Part shown: one piece after another, positions 52,778 to 60,865 of the stretch
Position numbering within the stretch: the stretch's first letter is position 1
Layout: every line of letters starts with the position of its first letter
DNA from: Ketobacter sp964016105
GTDB taxonomy: Bacteria; Pseudomonadota; Gammaproteobacteria; Pseudomonadales; Ketobacteraceae
Direction: 5' to 3'
Assembly: GCA_964016105.1 (NCBI GenBank)
Contig: CAXHEX010000004.1
Coordinates: 62,001 to 126,000, forward strand
DNA length: 64,000 nucleotides
Notes under the pieces: model-generated
Told to the model about the DNA's origin: nothing
The model's database searches: none
What the model saw: the letters and a program-made list of their open reading frames with translations, nothing else
Position numbers and translations under genes: made by a program

Positions 52778-53965
52778 ATGGTCAACGGGGTTTCGGAAAA
52801 AGCGATATTTGAACGCTTTTTTCAGCCAGGGGATTATCCCCTGAGGGCAGAGCAAAGTTTAACCGAACAGGCTTTGTTTGCCCGGTTCTTTGGTGAAGAT
52901 GCCGCCAATCAGCTGCTCACGCCGGAAGTTTCCGTAGCGCCACCCTTGGCTGTTCCTGAACAGGAGGAGCTCGCGCCCCCAAGTGCTGATGCGGTCACTT
53001 CTGAGCCCCCCGCAGTGGAGCCTGATGCCGCGCCGACGGTGTCCTTTTTTGCGCGGGTTAAGCAAGGCCTGGGTCGAACCCGAGCGGGATTAAGTGACGG
53101 CTTAGCGGGCTTATTGCTGGGTAAGAAGGCCATTGATGATGATCTGCTGGAAGAAATTGAAACCCAATTGTTGGTGGCAGATGTGGGGGTTGAGGCCAGC
53201 TCCAAAATCATTTCTGCTCTCACCCAGAAAGTAAAGCGTAAGGAGTTACGAGACAGCGAAGCCCTCTATCAAGCCTTGCAGGAAGAGATGGCAGCCATTG
53301 TGCGCCGCTCCGACGCCGGTGGCGGTTTGGCCATCGACAGCAGCAAGAAGCCCTATGTGATTTTGATGGTTGGGGTAAATGGCGTGGGTAAAACCACCAC
53401 CATTGGTAAGTTGGCGAAAAAACTTCAACAGCAGGGCAAATCTGTCATGTTGGCGGCGGGAGATACCTTCCGGGCGGCTGCGGTGGAGCAGCTCCAGGTT
53501 TGGGGTGAGCGCAACCATATCCCGGTGGTGGCGCAACATACCGGCGCTGACAGCGCTTCTGTTATTTTCGATGCCTTGCAATCGGCTCAAGCTAAGGGGG
53601 TGGATGTGCTGATTGCCGACACCGCTGGCCGGCTTCATACCAAAAGTAATCTGATGGAAGAGCTAACCAAAGTGAAACGGGTGATGGCTAAATTGGACGA
53701 CACCGCTCCCCATGAAGCCATGTTGGTGCTGGATGCGGGCACGGGGCAGAACGCACTGAATCAAGCCAAGCAGTTCCACGAGGCGGTTGGGGTGACGGGG
53801 ATTACTCTGACCAAGCTGGATGGCACCGCCAAGGGCGGCATTGTATTCGCCATTGCCTCCAGTATGGGGCTGCCAATTCGTTATATTGGGGTGGGTGAGC
53901 AAATCGATGATTTGCGACCTTTTGAGGCCGATGAGTTTGTGCGAGCGCTGTTTGATCGACAGTAG
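52778..53965 (+). CDS. ftsY: signal recognition particle receptor FtsY
   Basis: 395 aa from the ATG with GAGG 7 bases upstream (a TTG at 52757 is a poorer start). An acidic, Pro/Ala-rich N-terminal A region (about 40-90) leads to the NG GTPase domain: G1 GVNGVGKTT (199-207), the DTAGR segment and TKLDGTAKGG. It receives SRP-bound ribosomes at the inner membrane. It forms the conserved ftsY-ftsE-ftsX-rpoH series. Confidence 0.96.
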   Translation: MVNGVSEKAIFERFFQPGDYPLRAEQSLTEQALFARFFGEDAANQLLTPEVSVAPPLAVPEQEELAPPSADAVTSEPPAVEPDAAPTVSFFARVKQGLGRTRAGLSDGLAGLLLGKKAIDDDLLEEIETQLLVADVGVEASSKIISALTQKVKRKELRDSEALYQALQEEMAAIVRRSDAGGGLAIDSSKKPYVILMVGVNGVGKTTTIGKLAKKLQQQGKSVMLAAGDTFRAAAVEQLQVWGERNHIPVVAQHTGADSASVIFDALQSAQAKGVDVLIADTAGRLHTKSNLMEELTKVKRVMAKLDDTAPHEAMLVLDAGTGQNALNQAKQFHEAVGVTGITLTKLDGTAKGGIVFAIASSMGLPIRYIGVGEQIDDLRPFEADEFVRALFDRQ

Positions 53966-53994
53966 AGCCTGCCATTCAACCACGTTGTTTAGCT

Positions 53995-54684
53995 ATGATT
54001 CTCTTCAATAAAGTCAGTAAGCGTTACGAAGGCGGTAAAGACGCTCTGGTAAACGTTAATTTCGCTCTGGACCCGGGGGAAATTACCTTTCTAACGGGAC
54101 ATTCTGGTGCCGGCAAAAGCACCCTGTTGAAATTGATCATGCTGATCGAACGGCCCAGCGCCGGAGAACTGGTTGTATGCAACCAGAATGTGGCCAAGGT
54201 AGGACGATCTGCCATTCCCTATTACCGTCGCCAGATTGGCATGGTGTTTCAACATCACCATTTGCTATTTGACCGCAGCGTCTACGACAACGTGGCTCTG
54301 CCGCTGATAATCGCGGGTTATCGGCCCAGGGAAACCGGTCGCCGGGTGCGCGCCGCACTGGATAAATTGGGCTTGCTGGATAAAGAAAAATTGAACCCCA
54401 TGGCCTTGTCTGGTGGCGAGCAGCAGAGGGTGGGTATTGCCAGGGCGGTGGTAAATAAACCGCAGATTTTGCTGGCGGACGAGCCCACTGGCAACCTCGA
54501 TCCCGAGTTGTCCGAAGAAATTATGGATTTGTTTGATCAGTTTTCCCAGGTGGGAGTTACGGTGTTAATTGCTACTCACGATTTGGGGCTGATTTCCCGC
54601 TACGATCACCGTCTTATTTCCCTTGAACAGGGGCGCTTACAAAGTGATGGCAGCGATGTGATACAGGGTGGTGTCTACTCGTGA
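53995..54684 (+). CDS. ftsE: cell division ATP-binding protein FtsE
   Basis: 229 aa. ABC-type ATPase with Walker A GHSGAGKST (35-43), signature LSGGEQQR (138-145) and Walker B QILLADEP (157-164). With FtsX it activates periplasmic septal amidases through EnvC-like proteins. It overlaps ftsX by 4 bases. Confidence 0.96.
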   Translation: MILFNKVSKRYEGGKDALVNVNFALDPGEITFLTGHSGAGKSTLLKLIMLIERPSAGELVVCNQNVAKVGRSAIPYYRRQIGMVFQHHHLLFDRSVYDNVALPLIIAGYRPRETGRRVRAALDKLGLLDKEKLNPMALSGGEQQRVGIARAVVNKPQILLADEPTGNLDPELSEEIMDLFDQFSQVGVTVLIATHDLGLISRYDHRLISLEQGRLQSDGSDVIQGGVYS

Positions 54685-55673
54685 AAAGGGAGTCGCCGCA
54701 ACTTAAGCCAGGTGAACCGAGATCCCGTGGTGCCACCGCCGCAGGCACTACCTTCGTGCAGCGTTTTCAAAGTTATCGTGAGCACCATCGTGATGTGGCG
54801 TTGGAGAGTCTTGGGCGTCTAACTAAGTCACCGTTACCCACGCTGATGACGCTACTGGTTATTGCCATTGCCATAAGTTTGCCGGCGGGTTTGTATGTGA
54901 TGCTGAAAAACGCTGAAGCCATGAGTGACGGATGGGACGGCAATGCGCAAATTTCCCTGTTCCTGCACAACGAGGTTAACCCCAAACAAGGTAGAGCCCT
55001 AGCCAACAAACTGGCCAATCGCGAAGATGTGGCGCGCACCGAATACATTTCCCGCCAGCAGGCGCTGGAAGAATTCCAACAGCAATCGGGCTTTGGCGAC
55101 TTGCTGCAAGAGTTGGGTGAGAACCCGTTGCCGGCGGTGGTGGTGGTTTACCCCAGCTTAAGCCAGTTGTCATCGGCAGAGACGTTGCGCGATGAGCTTG
55201 CCAAATCAGGGGACGTTGAGCTGGCCCAGTTGGATGCTGAGTGGGTAAAACGGCTCCATGCCATGCTTGATCTGGGCCGGCGGCTGGCTCTGTCTTTGAG
55301 TACGGTGTTGGCTTTGGCGGTATTGTTGGTGATTGTTAACACCATTCGTCTGGCCATTGAGAGCAGGCGGGATGAAATCGTGATTGTGAAGATGGTGGGA
55401 GGCACGGACGGCTTTGTGCGTCGGCCTTTTATGTATACCGGGCTCTGGTACGGGTTAGGCGGTTGTTTATTGGCCCTGGTCATGTTGCAGGGCGTGCTGT
55501 GGTGGCTGCATGGACCAGTGGCGTCACTATCCAGCCTCTACAGTAGCGAGTTTCGATTATCTGGATTGGGGTGGAAAATGATCCTAATTATGTTAGGTGG
55601 AAGTGTCCTTGTCGGTCTGATTGGTTCTTATTTGGCCGTACGCCAGCATATTCGTTCGATTGAGCCGGGATAA
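54681..55673 (+). CDS. ftsX: cell division protein FtsX
   Basis: 330 aa. A cytoplasmic N-terminal tail (about 1-50), one membrane segment (about 52-75), a periplasmic domain (about 76-200) and three more segments fit FtsX. The conserved ending GSYLAVRQHIRSIEPG and the segment IRLAIESRRDEIVIVKMVGGT are typical. It partners FtsE in the divisome. The start overlaps ftsE (GTGA). Confidence 0.94.
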   Translation: MKRESPQLKPGEPRSRGATAAGTTFVQRFQSYREHHRDVALESLGRLTKSPLPTLMTLLVIAIAISLPAGLYVMLKNAEAMSDGWDGNAQISLFLHNEVNPKQGRALANKLANREDVARTEYISRQQALEEFQQQSGFGDLLQELGENPLPAVVVVYPSLSQLSSAETLRDELAKSGDVELAQLDAEWVKRLHAMLDLGRRLALSLSTVLALAVLLVIVNTIRLAIESRRDEIVIVKMVGGTDGFVRRPFMYTGLWYGLGGCLLALVMLQGVLWWLHGPVASLSSLYSSEFRLSGLGWKMILIMLGGSVLVGLIGSYLAVRQHIRSIEPG

Positions 55674-55683
55674 CACGAAAAAC

Positions 55684-55712
55684 CTTGAAAAATTACTCGC
55701 CAGCACCCATAA
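55684..55712 (+). promoter_or_regulatory. sigma32-like heat-shock promoter of rpoH
   Basis: CTTGAAA (55684-55690) and ACCCATAA (55705-55712) are separated by 14 bases. This matches the heat-shock promoter pattern CTTGAAA, 11-16 bases, CCCCATNT closely. It starts 11 bases after the ftsX stop codon and points toward rpoH. Confidence 0.55.
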
Positions 55713-55762
55713 ATGGGGTTCCTGGCCTAGAAACAAAGCGAGATTGGGAACTTTTTTGAAAG

Positions 55763-55789
55763 TTAGCACTCGAACTATAAGAGTGCTAA
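55763..55789 (+). promoter_or_regulatory. perfect CIRCE element (HrcA operator) upstream of rpoH
   Basis: TTAGCACTC (55763-55771), nine bases, and GAGTGCTAA (55781-55789) equal the CIRCE consensus at all 18 positions. It lies 34 bases before the rpoH ATG and about 50 bases after the sigma32-like promoter. HrcA binds CIRCE to repress heat-shock genes. Confidence 0.9.
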
Positions 55790-55823
55790 ACTCGAAAAGA
55801 TCCGTTTTGGAGGTTTAATTACA

Positions 55824-56681
55824 ATGAATAACGCCCTACAACCTGCATTTATCACAGCACCTGGTGTGAATCTGGATGCCTATGTCCAGTCTGTACAGAC
55901 TGTGCCTGTGTTGAGCGCCGAAGAAGAAAAAGCGCTGGCGGAAAAGTTGTATTTTGATGGTGATGTGGAAGCTGCCCGCCAGTTGGTTTTAGCCCATCTG
56001 CGCTTCGTGGTGCATATCGCCAAGTCCTACAACGGCTACGGTTTACCCCAGGGTGACTTAATTCAGGAAGGTAACGTAGGCTTGATGAAAGCCGTGAAAC
56101 GATTCGATCCCCAAGTGGGGGTGCGTCTGGTTTCTTTTGCCGTGCATTGGATTAAAGCCGAGATTCATGAATACGTATTGCGTAATTGGCGTATTGTTAA
56201 AGTCGCCACTACCAAAGCTCAGCGTAAATTGTTCTTCAATTTGCGTGGGCAAAAGAAGCGTTTGGGTTGGTTGAATAACGATGAAGTCAACGCCATCGCT
56301 GATGATCTGGGCGTAAGTGCTGCAGATGTACGAGAAATGGAAGGTCGTTTAGGCGCTTATGATGCGTCTTTTGATGCTCCGGTGGATGCCGATGATGATA
56401 GTGCAAGCCAGGCACCTGTTTTTTATCTTGAAGACAAGAGCATGGATCCCGCACTGCTGTTGGAGAAGGACGATTGGGACAACAGTCACAACGCCCGTTT
56501 GTATCAGGCGCTCACACAGCTTGATGAGCGTAGCCAGGATATTTTGCAAAGCCGCTGGTTCGAAGAAGACAAAGCAACATTGCATGAGTTGGCAGAAAAA
56601 TACGGTGTATCCGCTGAACGTATACGTCAGTTGGAAAAAAATGCCATGAAAAAGGTCAAGGCCCATATTTTGGAAGCCTGA
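55824..56681 (+). CDS. rpoH: heat-shock sigma factor RpoH (sigma32)
   Basis: 285 aa, as in E. coli (284). Regions 1.2 to 4.2 are present. The RpoH box QRKLFFNLR (about 132-140), which is diagnostic, and the C-terminal helix-turn-helix (LHELAEKYGVSAERIRQLEK) are clear. It directs transcription of chaperone and protease genes. TTTTGGAGG is a strong ribosome site. Upstream lie a sigma32-like promoter and a perfect CIRCE, so the gene may be both autoregulated and HrcA-controlled. Confidence 0.97.
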   Translation: MNNALQPAFITAPGVNLDAYVQSVQTVPVLSAEEEKALAEKLYFDGDVEAARQLVLAHLRFVVHIAKSYNGYGLPQGDLIQEGNVGLMKAVKRFDPQVGVRLVSFAVHWIKAEIHEYVLRNWRIVKVATTKAQRKLFFNLRGQKKRLGWLNNDEVNAIADDLGVSAADVREMEGRLGAYDASFDAPVDADDDSASQAPVFYLEDKSMDPALLLEKDDWDNSHNARLYQALTQLDERSQDILQSRWFEEDKATLHELAEKYGVSAERIRQLEKNAMKKVKAHILEA

Positions 56682-56703
56682 TAGTTTACCTTTCTCTATA
56701 ATG

Positions 56704-56735
56704 AAAAGGCCGATAAATTGTCGGCCTTTTTTTTT
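56704..56735 (+). terminator. intrinsic terminator of rpoH
   Basis: AAAAGGCCGA and TCGGCCTTTT form a 10-bp stem (56704-56713 and 56721-56730) with a 7-base loop and a T-run. It lies 23 bases after the stop codon. Confidence 0.93.
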
Positions 56736-56826
56736 GGTTATTTTTGCAACAAGCCTGATAACCAACGACTAACTGTATATAATCCTGACCTTAGAATAGT
56801 CAGTCATAATAATAATAGGAAACGTT

Positions 56827-57327
56827 ATGAAGACATTTGGATACCTTGCTGTGGCGCTGGGTGCACTGATGTTCGGGGTGGGTAGTCACGCCGATGATAG
56901 CGTGGGCTCTGCAACAAATGCGGCACAACATAAACAAGGTATGGCCAGTGCTTTGAATGGGCTCTGGATTTCCAATTGCTATCAATTTGAGCCCGGTCTT
57001 TACCAGGTTCGCACCTTTGAGTTTGTGCTCAATTACTTGGCCACCATCACCACCATAAGTTATCCCGACAGCTATTGCAGTAAGACCCCTATTGGTGCTC
57101 AAGTGGTTCCCGCCACTTGGGATATGGGTGAAGAAACGGTTACGGAAGAAGGCTTGAGAGCTTATCAGCTGGAAATATTGCTGCGCTCCGGCCCCAACAA
57201 AGAACTGACCACGGTTAAGCAAATCGTTCACTTCCAGGACAACCGGTTTGTAATGGGGCTGAGCAAAAAAATTGAACAGTATCCCCAGGTGCTGGATTGG
57301 GAGATAAGCTATTCTTCAGCTTATTAG
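56827..57327 (+). CDS. secreted protein of unknown function
   Basis: 166 aa with a signal peptide ending SHA (about residue 22). The mature part has SNCYQFEPGLYQVRTFEFVLNY-type beta segments and two cysteines (about 50 and 84), perhaps disulfide-bonded. No family is recognised. It stands between rpoH and an acyltransferase gene, where related genomes have other genes, so it seems to be a lineage-specific insertion. Its ribosome site AGGAAACG is good. Confidence 0.65.
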   Translation: MKTFGYLAVALGALMFGVGSHADDSVGSATNAAQHKQGMASALNGLWISNCYQFEPGLYQVRTFEFVLNYLATITTISYPDSYCSKTPIGAQVVPATWDMGEETVTEEGLRAYQLEILLRSGPNKELTTVKQIVHFQDNRFVMGLSKKIEQYPQVLDWEISYSSAY

Positions 57328-57363
57328 CTTTCGTTTCTGCGACCTTTGGATAGAGGATTGCTG

Positions 57364-58653
57364 TTGTCCATTAAAAAAAATGTAAAATCCATATTCACCC
57401 GTCCCGGGGACAACCTGGCCGTCTTGGACGGTCTGCGCGCAATATCCATTCTTTGGATTTTCCTTTTCCACGTTTACGTTCTTATTGCTCTGGCGTTTTC
57501 TTCGGAAACGGCTCAGCAACTGTTGCGGGACACCCCGTGGTTTTTCAATTGGATTTGGAATGGTGACAAAGGGGTAGAGATTTTCTTTGTTATCTCGGGA
57601 TTCTTAATCTCCGGCCTGTTGTTTAGGGAATACAGTGAGACCCAACGGTTAGATCTTAAAAGTTTTTATGTGCGGCGATTTCTTCGTCTGACCCCGGTCT
57701 ATTGGTTTGCATTGGTTTTGTATTTTCTGCTGGGCGGTCCGAACTCTCACACTATTTGGGCTAATTTTCTTTATATTAATAATTTTTTGCCCACCACAGA
57801 AATGGCCATGACCTGGACATGGACGTTGGCGGTGGAAGAGCAGTTTTATTTGCTGGCGCCCGTGTTTTTGTTGCTGGTGTTCTTTAAATCGGAACATAAA
57901 ATTGCATGGTTGGTAGGGTTTATATTCATCTCATTGCTTGTTCGTTATTTGTTATTGGTAACGGAGCCTGATCTATACCATTCCAAAATCACCGAAATTT
58001 TTAATTTGGATAAAAGCGACAAATTCAATTTGTATTTCGATCGTATGTACGTAAATTTGTACAGTCGCTTTGGGCCTTTTATCTGCGGCATTTTTGCGTC
58101 TTACCTCTATTTTTATCATGAGCAAAAGGTGCGTCAGTTTTTTTCAAAGCCGTCTGCCCAGGTGCTAACTTTGCTATCGTCCCTGTTGTTGGTGCTGATG
58201 GTCCTTGCTCCCTCTTATCACCAGGGAATCAATTATCCCAAATGGTATGAAGTGACCTACATCGTGGCAAATCGAACCCTGTATTCTGTTGCATTGTCCG
58301 TGGTTATATTGGCCTCTCTTTGCTCCAAGGATTGGTGTGCGGTGGGGGCTCGATGGTTTTTGTCTCTGCGTATATGGCTGCCCTTTGCCCATCTTTCTTA
58401 TTCAATTTATATTATCCACATTGTTGTGGTGGGGTGGGTGCACTTCAATCTGAAAGCTACTTTAAAGGCGAAGGGCGACTCCTTAGAGGCCTTAGATTTT
58501 TATCAGGTGATGTTGTTGTTCCCTGTCAGTTTGCTGGTGGCCAGCCTGATCGCGGCGCTTTTTTATGTATTTATTGAAAAACCCTTTATGAATATGCGAA
58601 AAGGATTTCGACCGAAACTGGTCCAACAGCAAGGAAAAACAGAAACCTTATGA
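57364..58653 (+). CDS. acyltransferase 3 family membrane protein
   Basis: 429 aa from a TTG start with AGAGGA upstream; TTG 57346 is an alternative. About ten membrane segments. The opening VLDGLRAISILWIFLFHV, the VEIFFVISGFLISGLL segment and the RRFLRLTPVYW motif are classic for OafA/acyltransferase-3 proteins, which acylate surface glycans. The usual catalytic His is in the first helix (FHVY). The acceptor is unknown. The end overlaps the DUF423 gene (ATGA). Confidence 0.88.
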   Translation: MSIKKNVKSIFTRPGDNLAVLDGLRAISILWIFLFHVYVLIALAFSSETAQQLLRDTPWFFNWIWNGDKGVEIFFVISGFLISGLLFREYSETQRLDLKSFYVRRFLRLTPVYWFALVLYFLLGGPNSHTIWANFLYINNFLPTTEMAMTWTWTLAVEEQFYLLAPVFLLLVFFKSEHKIAWLVGFIFISLLVRYLLLVTEPDLYHSKITEIFNLDKSDKFNLYFDRMYVNLYSRFGPFICGIFASYLYFYHEQKVRQFFSKPSAQVLTLLSSLLLVLMVLAPSYHQGINYPKWYEVTYIVANRTLYSVALSVVILASLCSKDWCAVGARWFLSLRIWLPFAHLSYSIYIIHIVVVGWVHFNLKATLKAKGDSLEALDFYQVMLLFPVSLLVASLIAALFYVFIEKPFMNMRKGFRPKLVQQQGKTETL

Positions 58654-59024
58654 AGCAGATATTGATTATGGGGGCAGCCCTAATGGCTTTAGGTGTGGTG
58701 CTGGGAGCCTTTGGTGCCCACGGTTTAAAGGACAAGCTCGCCCCTAATTTAATGGCTGCCTATCAAACCGGTGTTGAATACCATTTCTACCATGCCCTTG
58801 GTTTGCTGCTGGTGGGGTTATTGAGCTATCACTTTCCCCAGGCAGCAGGGCTCAACAGTGGGGCTTGGTGTTTGTTGGTGGGGGTGCTGCTGTTTTCTGG
58901 CAGTCTCTATATTATGGCCATCACCGGTATTCGCTGGCTCGGTGCTATTACGCCCATTGGTGGGGTAGCTTTTATTGTTGGATGGGTGTGGATCACCTGG
59001 ACTTTAGTGAAACAGGTGGAATAA
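58650..59024 (+). CDS. DUF423 family membrane protein
   Basis: 124 aa with four hydrophobic segments. GAFGAHGLKDKL, YQTGVEYHFYHALGLLLVG and the SGSLYIMAITG segment are DUF423 hallmarks. The function is unknown; the gene is usually found near thiS in pseudomonads, as here. It is translationally coupled to the acyltransferase gene. Confidence 0.92.
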   Translation: MKQILIMGAALMALGVVLGAFGAHGLKDKLAPNLMAAYQTGVEYHFYHALGLLLVGLLSYHFPQAAGLNSGAWCLLVGVLLFSGSLYIMAITGIRWLGAITPIGGVAFIVGWVWITWTLVKQVE

Positions 59025-59113
59025 AACCAGTATTAGTGCAGCTTGGGGTTTACGGACTGCAATGAATTTCACACAATATGCAGCCTTCAACTTCGGGCCG
59101 ATGGGGGAATAAT

Positions 59114-59335
59114 ATGACGCAACAGACCTCAACAATATCCCTTACTGTGAACGGCGACCCCACGGAACTTGCCGCAGGGGCCACCATTGCTGATCTTCTG
59201 GTTCAGATGGCGGTGGTGGGGCGTCGCATTGCAGTGGAACTCAACGGTGAAATTGTACCCAAAGCGGATCACGCCAATACTGCGCTGCAAGCAGATGATT
59301 TGGTTGAAGTGGTTCAAGCGATCGGCGGTGGTTAA
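59114..59335 (+). CDS. thiS: sulfur carrier protein ThiS
   Basis: 73 aa from the ATG after GGGGGAA (the frame is open 36 bases upstream). It is a ubiquitin-like fold ending in Gly-Gly (VQAIGGG), the tail that carries thiocarboxylate sulfur for thiazole synthesis. thiG follows after 16 bases. No TPP riboswitch is visible upstream. Confidence 0.92.
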   Translation: MTQQTSTISLTVNGDPTELAAGATIADLLVQMAVVGRRIAVELNGEIVPKADHANTALQADDLVEVVQAIGGG

Positions 59336-59351
59336 AGAATTACAGGACTCA

Positions 59352-60137
59352 ATGATGACAGACACGGCTTTGAACATAGGCGAACGAAAATTCCATTCCC
59401 GCCTGCTGGTAGGCACAGGAAAATACAAAGACTTAAAAGAAACGGCAGAGGCTATTGAGGCCAGCGGCGCAGAGATAGTAACTGTGGCAGTTCGCCGCAC
59501 CAATATTGGCCAGAACCCCGATGAACCCAATTTGTTAGAAGTGGTGTCACCGGAGAAGTACACCATATTGCCCAACACAGCGGGATGCTATAACGCCAAA
59601 GACGCTGTTCGCACCTGTCGCTTGGCAAGAGAGCTTCTGGATGGCCACAATCTGGTTAAGTTGGAGGTATTGGGTGATGAAAAAACCCTGTTTCCCAACG
59701 TGGTGGAAACCCTCTCGGCCTGTGAAACCCTGATTAAAGACGGGTTTGATGTGATGGTGTACACCTCTGACGATCCCATCATCGCTAAGGAGCTTGAGCA
59801 GATGGGATGTGTTTCTGTTATGCCGCTGGCTGCTCCTATAGGTAGTGGTTTGGGCATTCGTAACCCCTACAACATACGTATGATATTGGAAGAGGCTAAA
59901 GTACCTATCATCGTCGATGCCGGTGTAGGAACGGCTTCTGACGCCGCCATCGCCATGGAGCTTGGCTGCCACGGTGTTTTGATGAACACAGCAATTGCTC
60001 AGGCCCAGCAACCGGTGTTAATGGCCAGTGCCATGCGAAAAGCAATAGAGGCTGGGCGTGAGGCCTATTTGGCCGGACGCATGCCCCGAAAACTCTACGC
60101 CAGCGCTTCGTCGCCCATTGAAGGCACTTTCTTCTAA
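59352..60137 (+). CDS. thiG: thiazole synthase ThiG
   Basis: 261 aa from ATG 59352 after AGGA; the frame is open further upstream through thiS. TIM-barrel enzyme that joins DXP, dehydroglycine and ThiS sulfur into the thiazole of thiamine. RLLVGTGKY, VVSPEKYTILPNTAGC and the PIIVDAGVGTASDAA segments are diagnostic, with the Schiff-base Lys near residue 100. It is in one operon with thiS, and trmB follows. Confidence 0.96.
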   Translation: MMTDTALNIGERKFHSRLLVGTGKYKDLKETAEAIEASGAEIVTVAVRRTNIGQNPDEPNLLEVVSPEKYTILPNTAGCYNAKDAVRTCRLARELLDGHNLVKLEVLGDEKTLFPNVVETLSACETLIKDGFDVMVYTSDDPIIAKELEQMGCVSVMPLAAPIGSGLGIRNPYNIRMILEEAKVPIIVDAGVGTASDAAIAMELGCHGVLMNTAIAQAQQPVLMASAMRKAIEAGREAYLAGRMPRKLYASASSPIEGTFF

Positions 60138-60161
60138 TACTATAAATTCAAGGGTTAACTC

Positions 60162-60857
60162 ATGACATCTTCTCCCCCTGAGCAAGGGCCCAGGCGCCTG
60201 CGCAGTTTTGTGCGTCGTCAGGGTCGCCTTACCGAAGGTCAAAACCGCGCTCTCGAGACACTTTGGCCAGATTTTGGCCTACAGCTTGACCAGGGAATGC
60301 TGGACTATACTCAGGTTTTCGGGAACCAGAACCCAGTTGTACTGGAGATTGGTTTTGGAAACGGTGCGTCTTTGCTGGAGATGGCTCAAGCCCAAGTTCA
60401 CTGGAATTTCATTGGTGTTGAGGTCCATCGTCCAGGAGTGGGCAAATTAATCAACGATGCTCACCAGGCGGGAGTGAGTAGTTTGAAAGTGTTCTGTGAC
60501 GATGCCATCGATGTGTTGGAGCGATCCATTCCTGATAGCAGTCTGCAAGCCGTACAGTTATTTTTTCCCGATCCATGGCACAAAAAAAGGCATAACAAGC
60601 GTCGAATCGTTCAGCCGGAATTTGCTCAGCAGATACGCGCAAAACTGATCCCCGGCGGTTGTTTCCATATGGCAACGGATTGGCAGCCCTATGCCGAGCA
60701 TATGATGGAAGTGATGAGCGCGGCCGAGGGTTACGTTAATCAGTGTGGTGAAGATCAGTATTCGCCTCGTCCTGAGCACAGACCCATCACCAAGTTTGAG
60801 CAAAGAGGGAAACGATTGGGTCACGGCGTGTGGGATTTGGTATTTATAAAAGAATAG
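60162..60857 (+). CDS. trmB: tRNA (guanine46-N7)-methyltransferase TrmB
   Basis: 231 aa. VLEIGFGNGASLLEMA binds SAM and LFFPDPWHKKRHNKRR is the family signature with the catalytic Asp. It methylates G46 of tRNA. It follows thiG by 24 bases, as in Pseudomonas. Confidence 0.96.
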   Translation: MTSSPPEQGPRRLRSFVRRQGRLTEGQNRALETLWPDFGLQLDQGMLDYTQVFGNQNPVVLEIGFGNGASLLEMAQAQVHWNFIGVEVHRPGVGKLINDAHQAGVSSLKVFCDDAIDVLERSIPDSSLQAVQLFFPDPWHKKRHNKRRIVQPEFAQQIRAKLIPGGCFHMATDWQPYAEHMMEVMSAAEGYVNQCGEDQYSPRPEHRPITKFEQRGKRLGHGVWDLVFIKE

Positions 60858-60865
60858 GAACAACT

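Noticed and set aside
55741..55800. Sigma70 promoter TTGAAA / TATAAG overlapping the CIRCE
   Set aside because: The spacer would be only 14 bases, too short for a good sigma70 promoter; the sigma32-like pair upstream is better spaced.
59025..59113. TPP riboswitch upstream of thiS
   Set aside because: No THI-box-like conserved segments (such as CTGAGA) are present in the short gap.
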